Shown: piece after piece, positions 25,221 to 33,341 of the stretch | Layout of the letters: each line of letters opens with the position of its first letter | Numbering within the stretch: position 1 is the stretch's first letter | Origin: Gemmatimonadota bacterium | GTDB lineage: Bacteria > Gemmatimonadota > Gemmatimonadetes > Longimicrobiales > Gaopeijiaceae | DNA length: 42,469 nucleotides | Direction of reading: 5' to 3' | NCBI GenBank assembly: GCA_022563405.1 | Contig: JADFNK010000011.1 | Location: 1 to 42,469 of the forward strand | Translations under genes and position numbers: made by a program | Notes under the pieces: model-generated | Seen by the model: the letters and a program-made list of their open reading frames with translations, nothing else | What the model was told of the DNA's origin: nothing | Databases searched by the model: none

Positions 25221-26600
25221 ATGGAGTTCACGGCCGACGAGCTCTGGTCCCGGGTCCTCGACGTGACCCGCGACAGGCTTCAGGGACAGACATACCGTAC
25301 GTGGCTCGCCGGCACCGTCGCGGTCGGGGTCACCGACTCGGAGATTCTTGTCGAGGTGCCGAGCCAATTCCATGTCGAATGGATCAGCGATCGGTACGGA
25401 CCGCTCCTGACAGACGTGATTCAGCAGATCCTGGGTCGCCCCCTGACCCTTACGTTCCGTTGCGCCGACCCGGCCGCTGCTCCGCCGATCCCCACCGTCG
25501 AAGTCACGCCGCAAGCACTCGGAACGGCCGCGCAGGCGGGCGCGGCGAACCGCGCGGGCCCTCCCCCGACCCTGAACCAGCGTTACGTGTTCGAGCGCTT
25601 CGTCGTAGGTAACAACAACCAACTCGCTACCGCCGCGTGCCACGCCGTCGCCGACAAACCTGCGCTCATGTACAACCCGCTTTTCCTTTACGGTGGTGTG
25701 GGCCTCGGAAAAACTCACCTCATGCACGCCATCGGGAACGCGGTGCTTCAGGCCGACCCCGCCATGCGGGTCGCCTACGTCCCCAGCGAACAGTTCACGA
25801 ACGACCTGGTCACGGCCATCCAGCAGGGAACCACCGTCGACTTCCGCAGACGGTACCGGCAGATGGACCTTCTGCTCGTCGACGATATCCAGTTCCTCAA
25901 GGGCAAGGAGCGTACCCAGGAGGAGTTCTTCCATACGTTCAACGCCCTCTATGATGCGCGGAAGCAGATCGTCCTTACCAGCGATCGCCCGCCCAAGGAG
26001 ATTCCCGGGCTCGAGGAAAGGCTCATATCGAGGTTCGAGTGGGGATTGGTCGCAGACATCAAGGCGCCCGACTTCGAGACCCGGGTCGCGATCCTTCGTA
26101 AGAAGGCCGACGACGACGGGCTCATGGTCCCTCACGACGTCATGGACTTCATCGCACAATCCTGTACCTCCTCCGTACGGGAGCTCGAGGGCGCGATCCT
26201 CAAATTGTTGGCCTATTCCTCTATCACCCATCAGGAAATATCCGTAGATCTGGCGCGCAAGGCGCTTCATGGGAGTTTCGTGTCTGCCTCGGAAAACGCC
26301 GGCTCCGTGTTGACGCCTGAACACATTCGGAAATTGGTAGCGGAACGCTGGCAGGTCCGTGAAGAAGCTCTCAGCTCAAAGCGGAGGACCAAGGACTTGA
26401 CGGTCCCTCGCCAGGTCGCCATGTACCTGATCAGAGATCTCTTGGACTATCCTCTTGCTCATATCGGCCGGCTGTTCGGGGACCGGGATCACTCCACGGT
26501 TATCCACTCGATTCGCAAAGTTGATGACAAGATGAGGACCGACGACGAGTTCCGCCGATCGGTCGAAGGAGTGCGAACTGAGATTGAAAGAGAATTCTGA
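25221..26600 (+). CDS. dnaA: Chromosomal replication initiator DnaA
   Basis: DnaA binds origin boxes, oligomerises with ATP and opens the DNA. The 459-aa protein has domain I (ELWSRVLDVTRDRLQGQTYRTWL), a short domain II linker rich in Ala/Pro, and the AAA+ domain III. Walker A GGVGLGKTH starts at residue 158, Walker B LLVDDIQFLKGKERTQEEFF follows, and SDRPPKEI covers sensor 1. Domain IV contains the signature region YPLAHIGRLFGDRDHSTVIHSI. The start ATG 25221 is preceded by AGGAG. It is divergent from rpmH. Confidence 0.97.
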   Translation: MEFTADELWSRVLDVTRDRLQGQTYRTWLAGTVAVGVTDSEILVEVPSQFHVEWISDRYGPLLTDVIQQILGRPLTLTFRCADPAAAPPIPTVEVTPQALGTAAQAGAANRAGPPPTLNQRYVFERFVVGNNNQLATAACHAVADKPALMYNPLFLYGGVGLGKTHLMHAIGNAVLQADPAMRVAYVPSEQFTNDLVTAIQQGTTVDFRRRYRQMDLLLVDDIQFLKGKERTQEEFFHTFNALYDARKQIVLTSDRPPKEIPGLEERLISRFEWGLVADIKAPDFETRVAILRKKADDDGLMVPHDVMDFIAQSCTSSVRELEGAILKLLAYSSITHQEISVDLARKALHGSFVSASENAGSVLTPEHIRKLVAERWQVREEALSSKRRTKDLTVPRQVAMYLIRDLLDYPLAHIGRLFGDRDHSTVIHSIRKVDDKMRTDDEFRRSVEGVRTEIEREF

Positions 26601-26845
26601 GTGTGGATAGCCGTGTGGAAAATCAGTGGACCTTCTACAACTTTTCGACACCGCTGAAGAGAGACACAGTTATACCCGGTTTTCCACAATGGGAGGAATC
26701 ACGTATTCCACTGTCATCCATTGGTGAAAGCCTACTTTTGAACACTATCACCCTCTCTACTACTACTAAGTTTTTTATATAGGTTAGTCTTTTTCTATCT
26801 AGACACTGTTCATAACCGGGCGTACACCAACGTCGTGGAGGATCG
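26601..26845. other. oriC: Probable replication origin (oriC) between dnaA and dnaN
   Basis: The 245-base gap holds near-consensus DnaA boxes TGTGGATAG (26602-26610), TGTGGAAAA (26614-26622) and TTTTCCACA (26680-26688). Each differs by one base from TTATCCACA or its complement. TTATCCACT (26500-26508) lies inside the end of dnaA and TGTTCATAA (26807-26815) is a weaker match. To the right are CTACTACTACTAAG (26757-26770) and an AT-rich run to about 26802, a likely unwinding element. The dnaN Shine-Dalgarno GGAGG is at 26837-26841. Gene-strand polarity also changes at dnaA. Confidence 0.8.
26757..26802. promoter_or_regulatory. DnaA-trio-like repeat and DNA unwinding element
   Basis: CTA is repeated four times (TAG on the minus strand) and followed by AAGTTTTTTATATAGG and a T-rich stretch. 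DnaA-trios, repeated TAG/TAA-type triplets next to DnaA boxes, guide DnaA onto single-stranded DNA in Bacillus and are predicted widely. The distance to the last good box (26688) is about 70 bases, longer than the usual close spacing, which weakens the match. Confidence 0.5.
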
Positions 26846-27961
26846 ATGAACTGCTTGATCACTCGACAGAATCTGCATAAGGCACTTGCTTCCGTTTCTG
26901 CCAGCATCCCGACCAAGACAACTCTTCCTGTTCTTTCGAATATCCTTTTCGAGGCCGGAGAGGATGGGATGTGGATGAGTGGTACTGATCTGGATGTCTC
27001 GGTTCGTGTGTGGGTTCCTGCGGAGGTGAAAGAGCAAGGGAGTATTACCGCCCCTGGAAAGAAGCTTCAGGAAATTGTGAGAGAATTAGCGGATCAGCCT
27101 GTAGAATTGAGTACTCGGGGCGATCAGATCGAACTGAGGTGTGGAAAGAGTCACTTTAAGCTCAATGGCCTTCCAAGCGACTCATTTCCAACGTTACCGG
27201 AGGTCGACTTCGAGAAGGGATGGAGTGTAAAAGGTGCGGACCTGTATGGTCTGATCAAGAACACTGCGTTTGCTGTTTCCTCTGAAGAGAGCCGGCCAAT
27301 TCTCAATGGTGTACTCTGGGAGTTGAGGGATGGACACATGCGGATGGTTGCAACCAACGGGCATCGCCTGGCGAGGAAAGGTGTCGTTTCTGGGTCGTCC
27401 AATGCTCCAAGTGCAGATTTTATCGTCCCCCCGATGGCGCTTCAGCAAGTTCAGCGGCTCTTCGAAGGTGAGGAAGAACTGGAGGTCGCCAAGAGCGGCA
27501 ACCATCTCGGCTTTAGGGCGAACGGCACTGAGGTGTACACGAGGCTGATAGAAGGGACCTATCCCAATTACGAACAAGTGATTCCAAAGGACAACGACAA
27601 GTTTGCGATCGTCGACAAGAAAGCGTTTATCTCCGCCGTTCGCCGTATGGCGGTGGTTGCGAGCGACCAAACACACCGAATCCGCATGGCTTTCGAGGCG
27701 GATCGTGTTCACTTGACGGTGCTCACACCAGATCTCGGCGAGGGAGAGGACGAGTTGGAGTTGACCTATGAAGGCGAAGGAATCGAGATCGGATTCAATG
27801 CGGCCTATCTACTCGAAGTGCTGAAGTACATGTCTACGGACGAGATCAAGATTACCTTGAAAGCGCCGGAGCGGGCTGCCACCATCGAGCCTGTGCCGGC
27901 TGAGGGCGAAGAGGCAGAGGACTACCTATGCCTGGTGATGCCGCTCCGGTTACTCGACTGA
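26846..27961 (+). CDS. dnaN: DNA polymerase III sliding clamp (beta subunit)
   Basis: The beta clamp encircles DNA and tethers the replicase. The 371-aa length is typical and the three clamp domains are present. Markers are GKKLQEIVRELADQPVELS, FKLNGLPSDSFPTLPEV, RMVATNGHRLARKG and a C-terminal LVMPLRL. The start ATG 26846 has GGAGG at 26837-26841. The coding sequence is visibly less GC-rich than its neighbours. It ends 21 bases before the convergent pyrE stop. Confidence 0.97.
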   Translation: MNCLITRQNLHKALASVSASIPTKTTLPVLSNILFEAGEDGMWMSGTDLDVSVRVWVPAEVKEQGSITAPGKKLQEIVRELADQPVELSTRGDQIELRCGKSHFKLNGLPSDSFPTLPEVDFEKGWSVKGADLYGLIKNTAFAVSSEESRPILNGVLWELRDGHMRMVATNGHRLARKGVVSGSSNAPSADFIVPPMALQQVQRLFEGEEELEVAKSGNHLGFRANGTEVYTRLIEGTYPNYEQVIPKDNDKFAIVDKKAFISAVRRMAVVASDQTHRIRMAFEADRVHLTVLTPDLGEGEDELELTYEGEGIEIGFNAAYLLEVLKYMSTDEIKITLKAPERAATIEPVPAEGEEAEDYLCLVMPLRLLD

Positions 27962-27982
27962 GTCGACGTTGACCGGATTCAG

Positions 27983-28567
27983 CTAGATTCTCGCCGCCGA
28001 TTCCTGCGCGGCCGCGAGAAGCTCCGGTCCCGTGAACACTGCCAGGAGAGGCAACCCGAGCTCGTCCAGCTTTGCACGCCCACCCTCTTCCCGATCCACC
28101 AGGCAGATGACACCAGCGACAGACGCTCCGTGCTTCCGAATCACTTTGATTGCCTGAATCGCGCTCGCACCACTCGTCACCGCATCCTCGACGACAACCA
28201 CACGGGCGTCGGTGGGAAGGCCCCCCTCGATCTGCTGTCCGGTTCCATGACCCTTAGGTTCCTTGCGCACAGTAAAACCATCGAGCACGTGAGCGCGCCC
28301 GGTGCTATGGTGTGCGATCGCGTACGTAACGGGGTCAGCGCCAAGGGTCAGCCCTCCTATATGCGACACGTCCCAGCCTGCCGATTCGATTAGATTGTAC
28401 ACGATCTTTCCGGTGAGCCTCTGCCCCTCGGCCGTCATGGTCGTTCGCCGGGCGTCGATGTAATACGGCGACTTGGCTCCGCTCGAGAGCGTAAAGTCGC
28501 CGAGGCGCACGGAGCGCTCCAGAAGTAGGTTCTTCAGGTGCTCGCGATCATACTGTTGTCTCATCAT
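27983..28567 (-). CDS. pyrE: Orotate phosphoribosyltransferase
   Basis: PyrE converts orotate and PRPP to orotidine 5'-monophosphate in pyrimidine synthesis. The 194-aa protein has the N-terminal GDFTLSSGAKSPYYIDARR, the loop RKEPKGHGTGQQIEGG and the PRPP-binding motif VVVVEDAVTSGAS. Two adjacent ATG codons (28567 and 28564) are possible starts. It is convergent with dnaN and follows the thioesterase gene, stop 28615, on the same strand. Confidence 0.95.
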   Translation of the reverse strand: MMRQQYDREHLKNLLLERSVRLGDFTLSSGAKSPYYIDARRTTMTAEGQRLTGKIVYNLIESAGWDVSHIGGLTLGADPVTYAIAHHSTGRAHVLDGFTVRKEPKGHGTGQQIEGGLPTDARVVVVEDAVTSGASAIQAIKVIRKHGASVAGVICLVDREEGGRAKLDELGLPLLAVFTGPELLAAAQESAARI

Positions 28568-28614
28568 CCGACTATGTCCACGTTAGGTCGAAGTCCACCA
28601 TCTGAGTCCAACTC

Positions 28615-29046
28615 TCAGAGTCCGGGTGCCTCCAGGTTTTCGAACCCGCTCCGGACCTCCTCGGGAACACGCATCGGACGGCCGTTCCCGCCGATCCACA
28701 CTGCCACGACGCGAGCTCGTGCCACAGGCGTCGAATCGGTCTCTCCCTCTCGGGGGTCCCGACGGGCCTCCTGAAGGAAGACCATGCTCGTGCGTCGGAA
28801 CCCCTCAGTCCAGGTTCTGATCCGCAAGTGGTCTCCAAGAAGAACCTCACTCAGGTAGTCCACCTCTACACGCACAACATGGATTGCCCACCCTCGCCGC
28901 GCGAGTTCGTCGTAGCCAAACCCGCAGCGCGCTAGCGCCTCGAAGCGAGCCTGCTCGAAATAGTTGAGATGTACGGCGTGGTTGACGTGCCCGAAGGAGT
29001 CCAGTTCGTAGGCGCGGGCGTCGATTACCGCTTCGGCGACGCTCAG
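28615..29046 (-). CDS. Hotdog-fold acyl-CoA thioesterase (4HBT/YbgC type)
   Basis: About 143 aa of hotdog fold: ARAYELDSFGHVNHAVHLNYFEQARFEAL contains the catalytic Asp and the central-helix region typical of 4-hydroxybenzoyl-CoA thioesterase/YbgC relatives. VRVEVDYLSEVLLGDHLRIRTW follows. The substrate is unknown. No ATG, GTG or TTG lies between the upstream PAS gene end and the conserved core. The best start is CTG at 29046, overlapping the PAS gene stop as CTGA. A much longer in-frame version from 29271 gives non-family residues that shadow the PAS gene. Start confidence is low; family confidence is high. Confidence 0.8.
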   Translation of the reverse strand: MSVAEAVIDARAYELDSFGHVNHAVHLNYFEQARFEALARCGFGYDELARRGWAIHVVRVEVDYLSEVLLGDHLRIRTWTEGFRRTSMVFLQEARRDPREGETDSTPVARARVVAVWIGGNGRPMRVPEEVRSGFENLEAPGL

Positions 29047-30845
29047 GATATTTTGCCGGCTGCGCCCGCTTGCTCGGACCGCTGTCCAGCACGGTCGCCC
29101 ACGGCGGTGATCGCGTCGACCACCCCGGTGACGGCACCCTCCGAGTTCCGCAGGGGCGTCGAGATCACTTCGACCGGAAGAACATTGCCGTCCTTGTCCA
29201 TGAGCGGCGCCTTGTATCGAGTACGCTTCTTCTCTCGTCGAGCTATCATCCGCTTTTCTTGTCCCTTCCAATTCTTGGTGTCGAACAGCAGCTCCTGGGC
29301 CTGCTTGCCGTCCAGATCCTCAGGACGGTGCCCCGTGAGGTCGGTGATGCGGGGGTTCACGTACTCGATACGGTCGTCCAGGTCGGTGATGATCAAACCC
29401 TCGCGCAGCGATTCGACCACGGAGCGGAAACGGGTCTCGGAATCGAGCAGCGAACGCTCGGCTTCTCGTTCCTTCCCTCGGGCTCTGTCTTGGATCGTGA
29501 CGGACACACCCGTTGCCGAGGGCCTGATAAACAGCTCCAGCCAAGGTCCGTCGCGTTCCAGCTGGCGGCGGAGCCGAGCCGGCCCCCCTCCGCGCATCGC
29601 CTTACGGACTTCGGCCACAATCGACCTGTCCTCGACGCCCTTCATCGATTCTTCGAGGCCGCGGCCTACGAGGGCGCCGCCGTCTACGCTCCGGTCGCCG
29701 AGCCACTGCAGGACCATCGGATTGAGGAACGTGAAGCGGAGCTTCTCATCGAGATGGATAAAACCATCCACCTCACTGGACGCCGCAGCTGGAAGCGCCG
29801 GAGTCTCCGGGGGCTTCGTGGCACCCAACATACGTCTCGCTCTGCCCGCCTCGACGATGAGCGACATGCGGTCTCCGATCGCCGCGACGAAGCGCGTATC
29901 GCTAGCCGTCCAGGGGCGAGGTGTATGGTGGACCATGACGAACACGGCGACCACTTTCCCGCGGTCCCGGACGGGGACATCCAAGCGACTCGCGACCTCA
30001 GGCTCGACCTTCCCTTGGCCCAGAAGAGTATGGGCATCAGGGTCACTCTTGACGTCCGAGGTGACCACCACCCGGGCCTGGTCGAGTGTCCTTAGATACG
30101 GGCCTATTTGCCGGGATGAGATCTTGGGCGTCGAAATCGTATCTCTCGATTTCGTGTAGTTCAGATGGCCGAGCGTCCACTGGGCCCGGTCCTCGGCGAG
30201 GAACCAAAGCTCCCACCGGTCGGGCTTCAACGCGCCGGCCGCCAGCGCCGCAATGTCGCGCAGCACCGTCGCTTCATCCGTCTCCGGTCCGCCGCTCCTA
30301 CGAGCCAGGTTGACCAGGATCTGGTCGAATTCCTCGACTTTGACGTCGCGGGCGTGTTGAGTGACAGCGAGGTTCTCTCTGGGTGTGACATCGACGAAAT
30401 AGGCGACTCGTCCGCCTACGAGCGGCTTCTTCTGGATCACCTCACAGCTGTGCTCGATGCAGCGTCGATCCCGACCGTCCCGCGCCCGGACGAAAAAGTC
30501 GAAAGGAGAGGTCTTCCCAGCGGACGTATAAGCTTCCAGCAGGCCGGCCTCGACCACATCAGGCTCCTCGACCAACTCCCTCATCTCCTGCTGAATGACG
30601 TCCGCAAATCCGCGTCCCATCAACTTGCTTCGGGTCAGGCCGAAGAGATCACAAAACGTGTCGTTGGCCCAAGCGACGCTGAGTGCGGGATCGAGGAGGA
30701 GCGCGCCCACCGGCGATTGGTCCAGGATGGCCTGGTCTCCGCCCCTGGGTGCGGACGTCGCTCCGGGTCTCCCGAACGTGCGAATCAAGGCCCATCCGCC
30801 GACCAGGATCAAGGCCAACGCGATGAAAATGAATACCGGTGTCAT
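29043..30845 (-). CDS. Membrane-anchored PAS-GAF-PAS-PAS signalling protein without visible output domain
   Basis: The 600-aa protein has an N-terminal membrane helix (residues 3-23) and a PAS domain at about 38-150 (LDPALSVAWANDTFCDLFGLTRSKLMG). A GAF-like domain is at about 165-335 (LDVPVRDRGKVVAVFVMVHHTPRPW), a second PAS at 348-455 and a third, best PAS at 460-590 (ITDLDDRIEYVNPRITDLTGHRPEDLDG). It ends with a PAC-like segment at AVGDRAG and a polar tail. No kinase, GGDEF, EAL or phosphatase domain follows; the next gene is a thioesterase. It may signal through a partner or be a truncated kinase. Confidence 0.75.
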   Translation of the reverse strand: MTPVFIFIALALILVGGWALIRTFGRPGATSAPRGGDQAILDQSPVGALLLDPALSVAWANDTFCDLFGLTRSKLMGRGFADVIQQEMRELVEEPDVVEAGLLEAYTSAGKTSPFDFFVRARDGRDRRCIEHSCEVIQKKPLVGGRVAYFVDVTPRENLAVTQHARDVKVEEFDQILVNLARRSGGPETDEATVLRDIAALAAGALKPDRWELWFLAEDRAQWTLGHLNYTKSRDTISTPKISSRQIGPYLRTLDQARVVVTSDVKSDPDAHTLLGQGKVEPEVASRLDVPVRDRGKVVAVFVMVHHTPRPWTASDTRFVAAIGDRMSLIVEAGRARRMLGATKPPETPALPAAASSEVDGFIHLDEKLRFTFLNPMVLQWLGDRSVDGGALVGRGLEESMKGVEDRSIVAEVRKAMRGGGPARLRRQLERDGPWLELFIRPSATGVSVTIQDRARGKEREAERSLLDSETRFRSVVESLREGLIITDLDDRIEYVNPRITDLTGHRPEDLDGKQAQELLFDTKNWKGQEKRMIARREKKRTRYKAPLMDKDGNVLPVEVISTPLRNSEGAVTGVVDAITAVGDRAGQRSEQAGAAGKIS

Positions 30846-31031
30846 GCTGAACTGGGTTGGATCTGCCTCAAGCTGTTTTCCGTTGCTCGTATTCTCGTGT
30901 ATACATGCCCCGCCGACCTCCTTGCCGGTATTCGGGCCGCCAACTAACCTGGGCCACTGCCAGGGACCAATACTCCCCTTGCGCGGGCTGGTCGAACGGA
31001 CCTCGCCGGGGACCTACGAGCGGGTTGTCGT

Positions 31032-32615
31032 TTGCCACTCCTCCTTTCTAAAGAATGGCTCCTCTGGGTGGCTGCTGTCCAGTTGTTCATGGGGCAGCCA
31101 CCCAGCGCGGAGGGGACGCCGAAGGCCAGCCCTGCGGTCCCCACCGCCCAGGCCGAGCTTTGGCCGGGACGAGCACCCGAGCAAACGCCCGAGGCACTGG
31201 TGGTTTTCGCCGCCTCGAGCCTTCAGGACGTCCTGCCCCTCGTGGCCCGAGCCTGGCAGGCGGAAGCGGGGGTCTCCGTGCGCTTCAGCTTCGACGCGAC
31301 TTCCCGTCTGGCGCCGCAGATCCTCCGTGGTGCCCCGGCGGATGTTTTCATATCGGCCGATGACGTATGGATGCGGTGGCTCGAGGAGCGAGGTGGTGTA
31401 GACGGCACGTCGATCAGGCCGGTGACGGCGAACCAGCTGGTGTTCGTGGTGCCTAGGGGTGCGTCGAATCCGCCCGAAGACCCCGGTTCGATAGCCCGCT
31501 CCGACCTCGCTCGGATCGCCCTGGCCGGAGAGAATGTTCCGGCGGGCCGATACGCGAGGGCGGCGCTCGAGAGCGCGGGGGCCTGGGGGACGCTCGAGCC
31601 GCTTGTCATCCGCGGGGGCACCGTGCGAGCCACACTCGAGTGGGTGGCCAGGGGCGAGGCGGACGGCGGCATCGTCTACCGGACCGACGCACTGGCGGAG
31701 GACCGAGTGAGTATAGCGTTCGCGTTCGAGGGGGGAGACTACCCTACGCCGACGTACTCGGGAGCCGTAACCACCCGGACCGAACGCCGCGAAGCTGCCG
31801 ATGCGTTCCTCGGCTTCATGAGTGGCCCGGAGGCAGCGGCTTTGTTTTCGGCATCGGGTTTCGGGCCAGACGGCGATGGTGCGACGGGAGCCCAAGTCCC
31901 TCCGCCCGCGTTGGATGCGGCGTCTGGGTTGGATCCTTGGTCGGCGGTCCGACTGTCGCTGATCGTCGCGTTCGCCGCGGTTCTCTTGGGGCTGGTTCCG
32001 GCCGTTGCCCTGGGGTGGGTATTGGCCCGCCGTGACTTCCCGGGGAAGAGCTTCGTTTCGATGATCGTCATGGCGCCCTTGGTGGTCCCTCCCGTGGTTA
32101 CCGGCTTCCTGCTCCTGAGCGTGCTGGGCCGGGAGTCTGCCCTGGGCGGATTGCTTGCTTCGCTGGGCCTGGCGATTCCGTTCACCCTCCTGGGGGCGAC
32201 GTTGGCGGCGCTGGTCGTAGGGTTTCCTCTGTACGTCATGGCGATCCGGGCCGTGTTCGATACGGTGGACCAGCGTTTTGAGGAAGTCTCCTGGACGCTC
32301 GGCGTGCCGAAGGCACCGACCTTCCGGCGCATTTCTCTGCCGTTGGCTCTCCCCGGCATCGCGGCGGGGGCCGTGCTCGCGTTCGCACGAGCGCTGGGGG
32401 AGTTCGGCGCGACCGTGGTGCTCGCCGGAAACATGGAGGGCGAAACCCGCACCATCGCCCTGGCCGTCTACTCCTTGCTCGAGTCGCCCTCTGGCCAAGG
32501 CGCCACTTGGACCCTGGTGATCGCAAGCGTAATGCTTTCACTCCTGGCCCTCCTCGGGTTCGAGAGGCTGTCGAGGTGGCAGCGCCGCAGAATGGAGGAC
32601 CACCATGGCCGGTAA
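31032..32615 (+). CDS. modAB: Molybdate ABC transporter, fused ModA (binding protein) and ModB (permease)
   Basis: Residues about 1-28 form a signal-peptide or anchor-like segment. Residues 56-285 are a ModA-type periplasmic binding protein: VVFAASSLQDVLP, LAPQILRGAPADVFISAD, GGTVRATLEWVARGEADGGIVYRTDA. Residues from about 300 are a ModB-type permease with five to six helices and the EAA loop (EEVSWTLGVPKAPTFRRISLPLALPG). ModA and ModB are usually separate genes; here a single 527-aa frame joins them through an Ala/Pro linker, so the binding protein may be tethered outside the membrane. The start is TTG 31032 in this reading; GTG 31068 or ATG 31089 are alternatives. It overlaps modC by 11 bases. 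Confidence 0.88.
   Translation: MPLLLSKEWLLWVAAVQLFMGQPPSAEGTPKASPAVPTAQAELWPGRAPEQTPEALVVFAASSLQDVLPLVARAWQAEAGVSVRFSFDATSRLAPQILRGAPADVFISADDVWMRWLEERGGVDGTSIRPVTANQLVFVVPRGASNPPEDPGSIARSDLARIALAGENVPAGRYARAALESAGAWGTLEPLVIRGGTVRATLEWVARGEADGGIVYRTDALAEDRVSIAFAFEGGDYPTPTYSGAVTTRTERREAADAFLGFMSGPEAAALFSASGFGPDGDGATGAQVPPPALDAASGLDPWSAVRLSLIVAFAAVLLGLVPAVALGWVLARRDFPGKSFVSMIVMAPLVVPPVVTGFLLLSVLGRESALGGLLASLGLAIPFTLLGATLAALVVGFPLYVMAIRAVFDTVDQRFEEVSWTLGVPKAPTFRRISLPLALPGIAAGAVLAFARALGEFGATVVLAGNMEGETRTIALAVYSLLESPSGQGATWTLVIASVMLSLLALLGFERLSRWQRRRMEDHHGR
31064..31105 (+). repeat. 12-base perfect inverted repeat at the modAB start
   Basis: CTGGGTGGCTGC (31064-31075) and GCAGCCACCCAG (31094-31105) pair perfectly over an 18-base loop holding an in-frame ATG (31089). 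In mRNA this would be a strong hairpin over the possible start region of modAB. Confidence 0.6.
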
Positions 32616-33300
32616 GGGCACCACCCGGGGCGCCGACGGCCCCGCGCCGGACGTGGGGAGGTGGGGGCTACACGTGCAGGTACGGGTCCCCCTCGATGCC
32701 ATCGACCTCGACGTCGACTGGCGGCCCGAGAGCGACCACGTCGCGATCCTGGGTCCATCAGGGTCGGGGAAAAGCACCCTGCTGCGGGTTTTGGCCGGCC
32801 TCGAACCTCGCGCGGAGGGCCGTGTGAGCTTGGGCGACGAGGTTTGGCTCGACTCCGACGCCGGGATCGACATGCCCGCATGGGAGCGGAGGGTCGGGTG
32901 GGTGCCCCAGGAGGCCCTGCTTTTTCCTCACCTCTCACTCAGAGAAAATCTCGCCTACGCTGGCGCGGACCCGACCCAGGTCGAGAAGATGGCCGAATCA
33001 TTGTTTCTCTCCGATCTGATCGACCGGCGTCCTCGGTTCCTCTCTGGAGGGGAACGCCAGAGGGTGGCTCTGGGCCGGGCCCTTCTTGCGGGCCCACGCG
33101 TGTTACTTCTCGACGAGCCGTTTTCGGCGCTCGATCGGCCGCTTCGTTCGGAGATAGCCGCCATGGTACGCGCATTCGCCCGTGATAGCGGGACGCCCAT
33201 CGTTCTCGTGAGTCACGACGAGCATGACGCCGAGCTCCTGGCCGACGAGCGCTGGGTGCTCGTCGCGGGTAAGCTTACCGCGGACGGCGCTTCGGCGTAG
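32605..33300 (+). CDS. modC: Molybdate ABC transporter ATP-binding protein ModC
   Basis: This is the ABC ATPase energising the fused ModAB. The 231-aa protein has Walker A GPSGSGKST (residues 50-58), Q-loop VPQEALLFPHLSL, signature LSGGERQRVALGRAL, Walker B VLLLDEPFSALD and the switch His in VLVSHDEHDAE. It is shorter than E. coli ModC and lacks the C-terminal molybdate-binding TOBE/Mop domain. Tungstate or sulfate transport is a possible alternative. The start ATG lies inside the end of modAB (11-base overlap). Confidence 0.88.
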   Translation: MAGKGTTRGADGPAPDVGRWGLHVQVRVPLDAIDLDVDWRPESDHVAILGPSGSGKSTLLRVLAGLEPRAEGRVSLGDEVWLDSDAGIDMPAWERRVGWVPQEALLFPHLSLRENLAYAGADPTQVEKMAESLFLSDLIDRRPRFLSGGERQRVALGRALLAGPRVLLLDEPFSALDRPLRSEIAAMVRAFARDSGTPIVLVSHDEHDAELLADERWVLVAGKLTADGASA

Positions 33301-33341
33301 GGTAGGCGGGGCGAGACGACAGCCCGGAACCTTCCGAGAGG

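Noticed and set aside
24996-26324. Long minus-strand open frame (442 aa) opposite dnaA
   Set aside because: It is fully antisense to dnaA, whose AAA+ and domain IV motifs are clear; the frame is low-complexity and a product of high GC.
27957-27981. Possible bidirectional terminator between dnaN and pyrE
   Set aside because: The CTGAGTC/GATTCAG pairing is short with one wobble and has no T-run, so it is too weak to call.
31014-32498. Minus-strand open frame (494 aa) opposite modAB
   Set aside because: It is antisense to the recognisable binding protein and permease and is rich in Arg/Gly/Pro, typical of GC-rich shadow frames.
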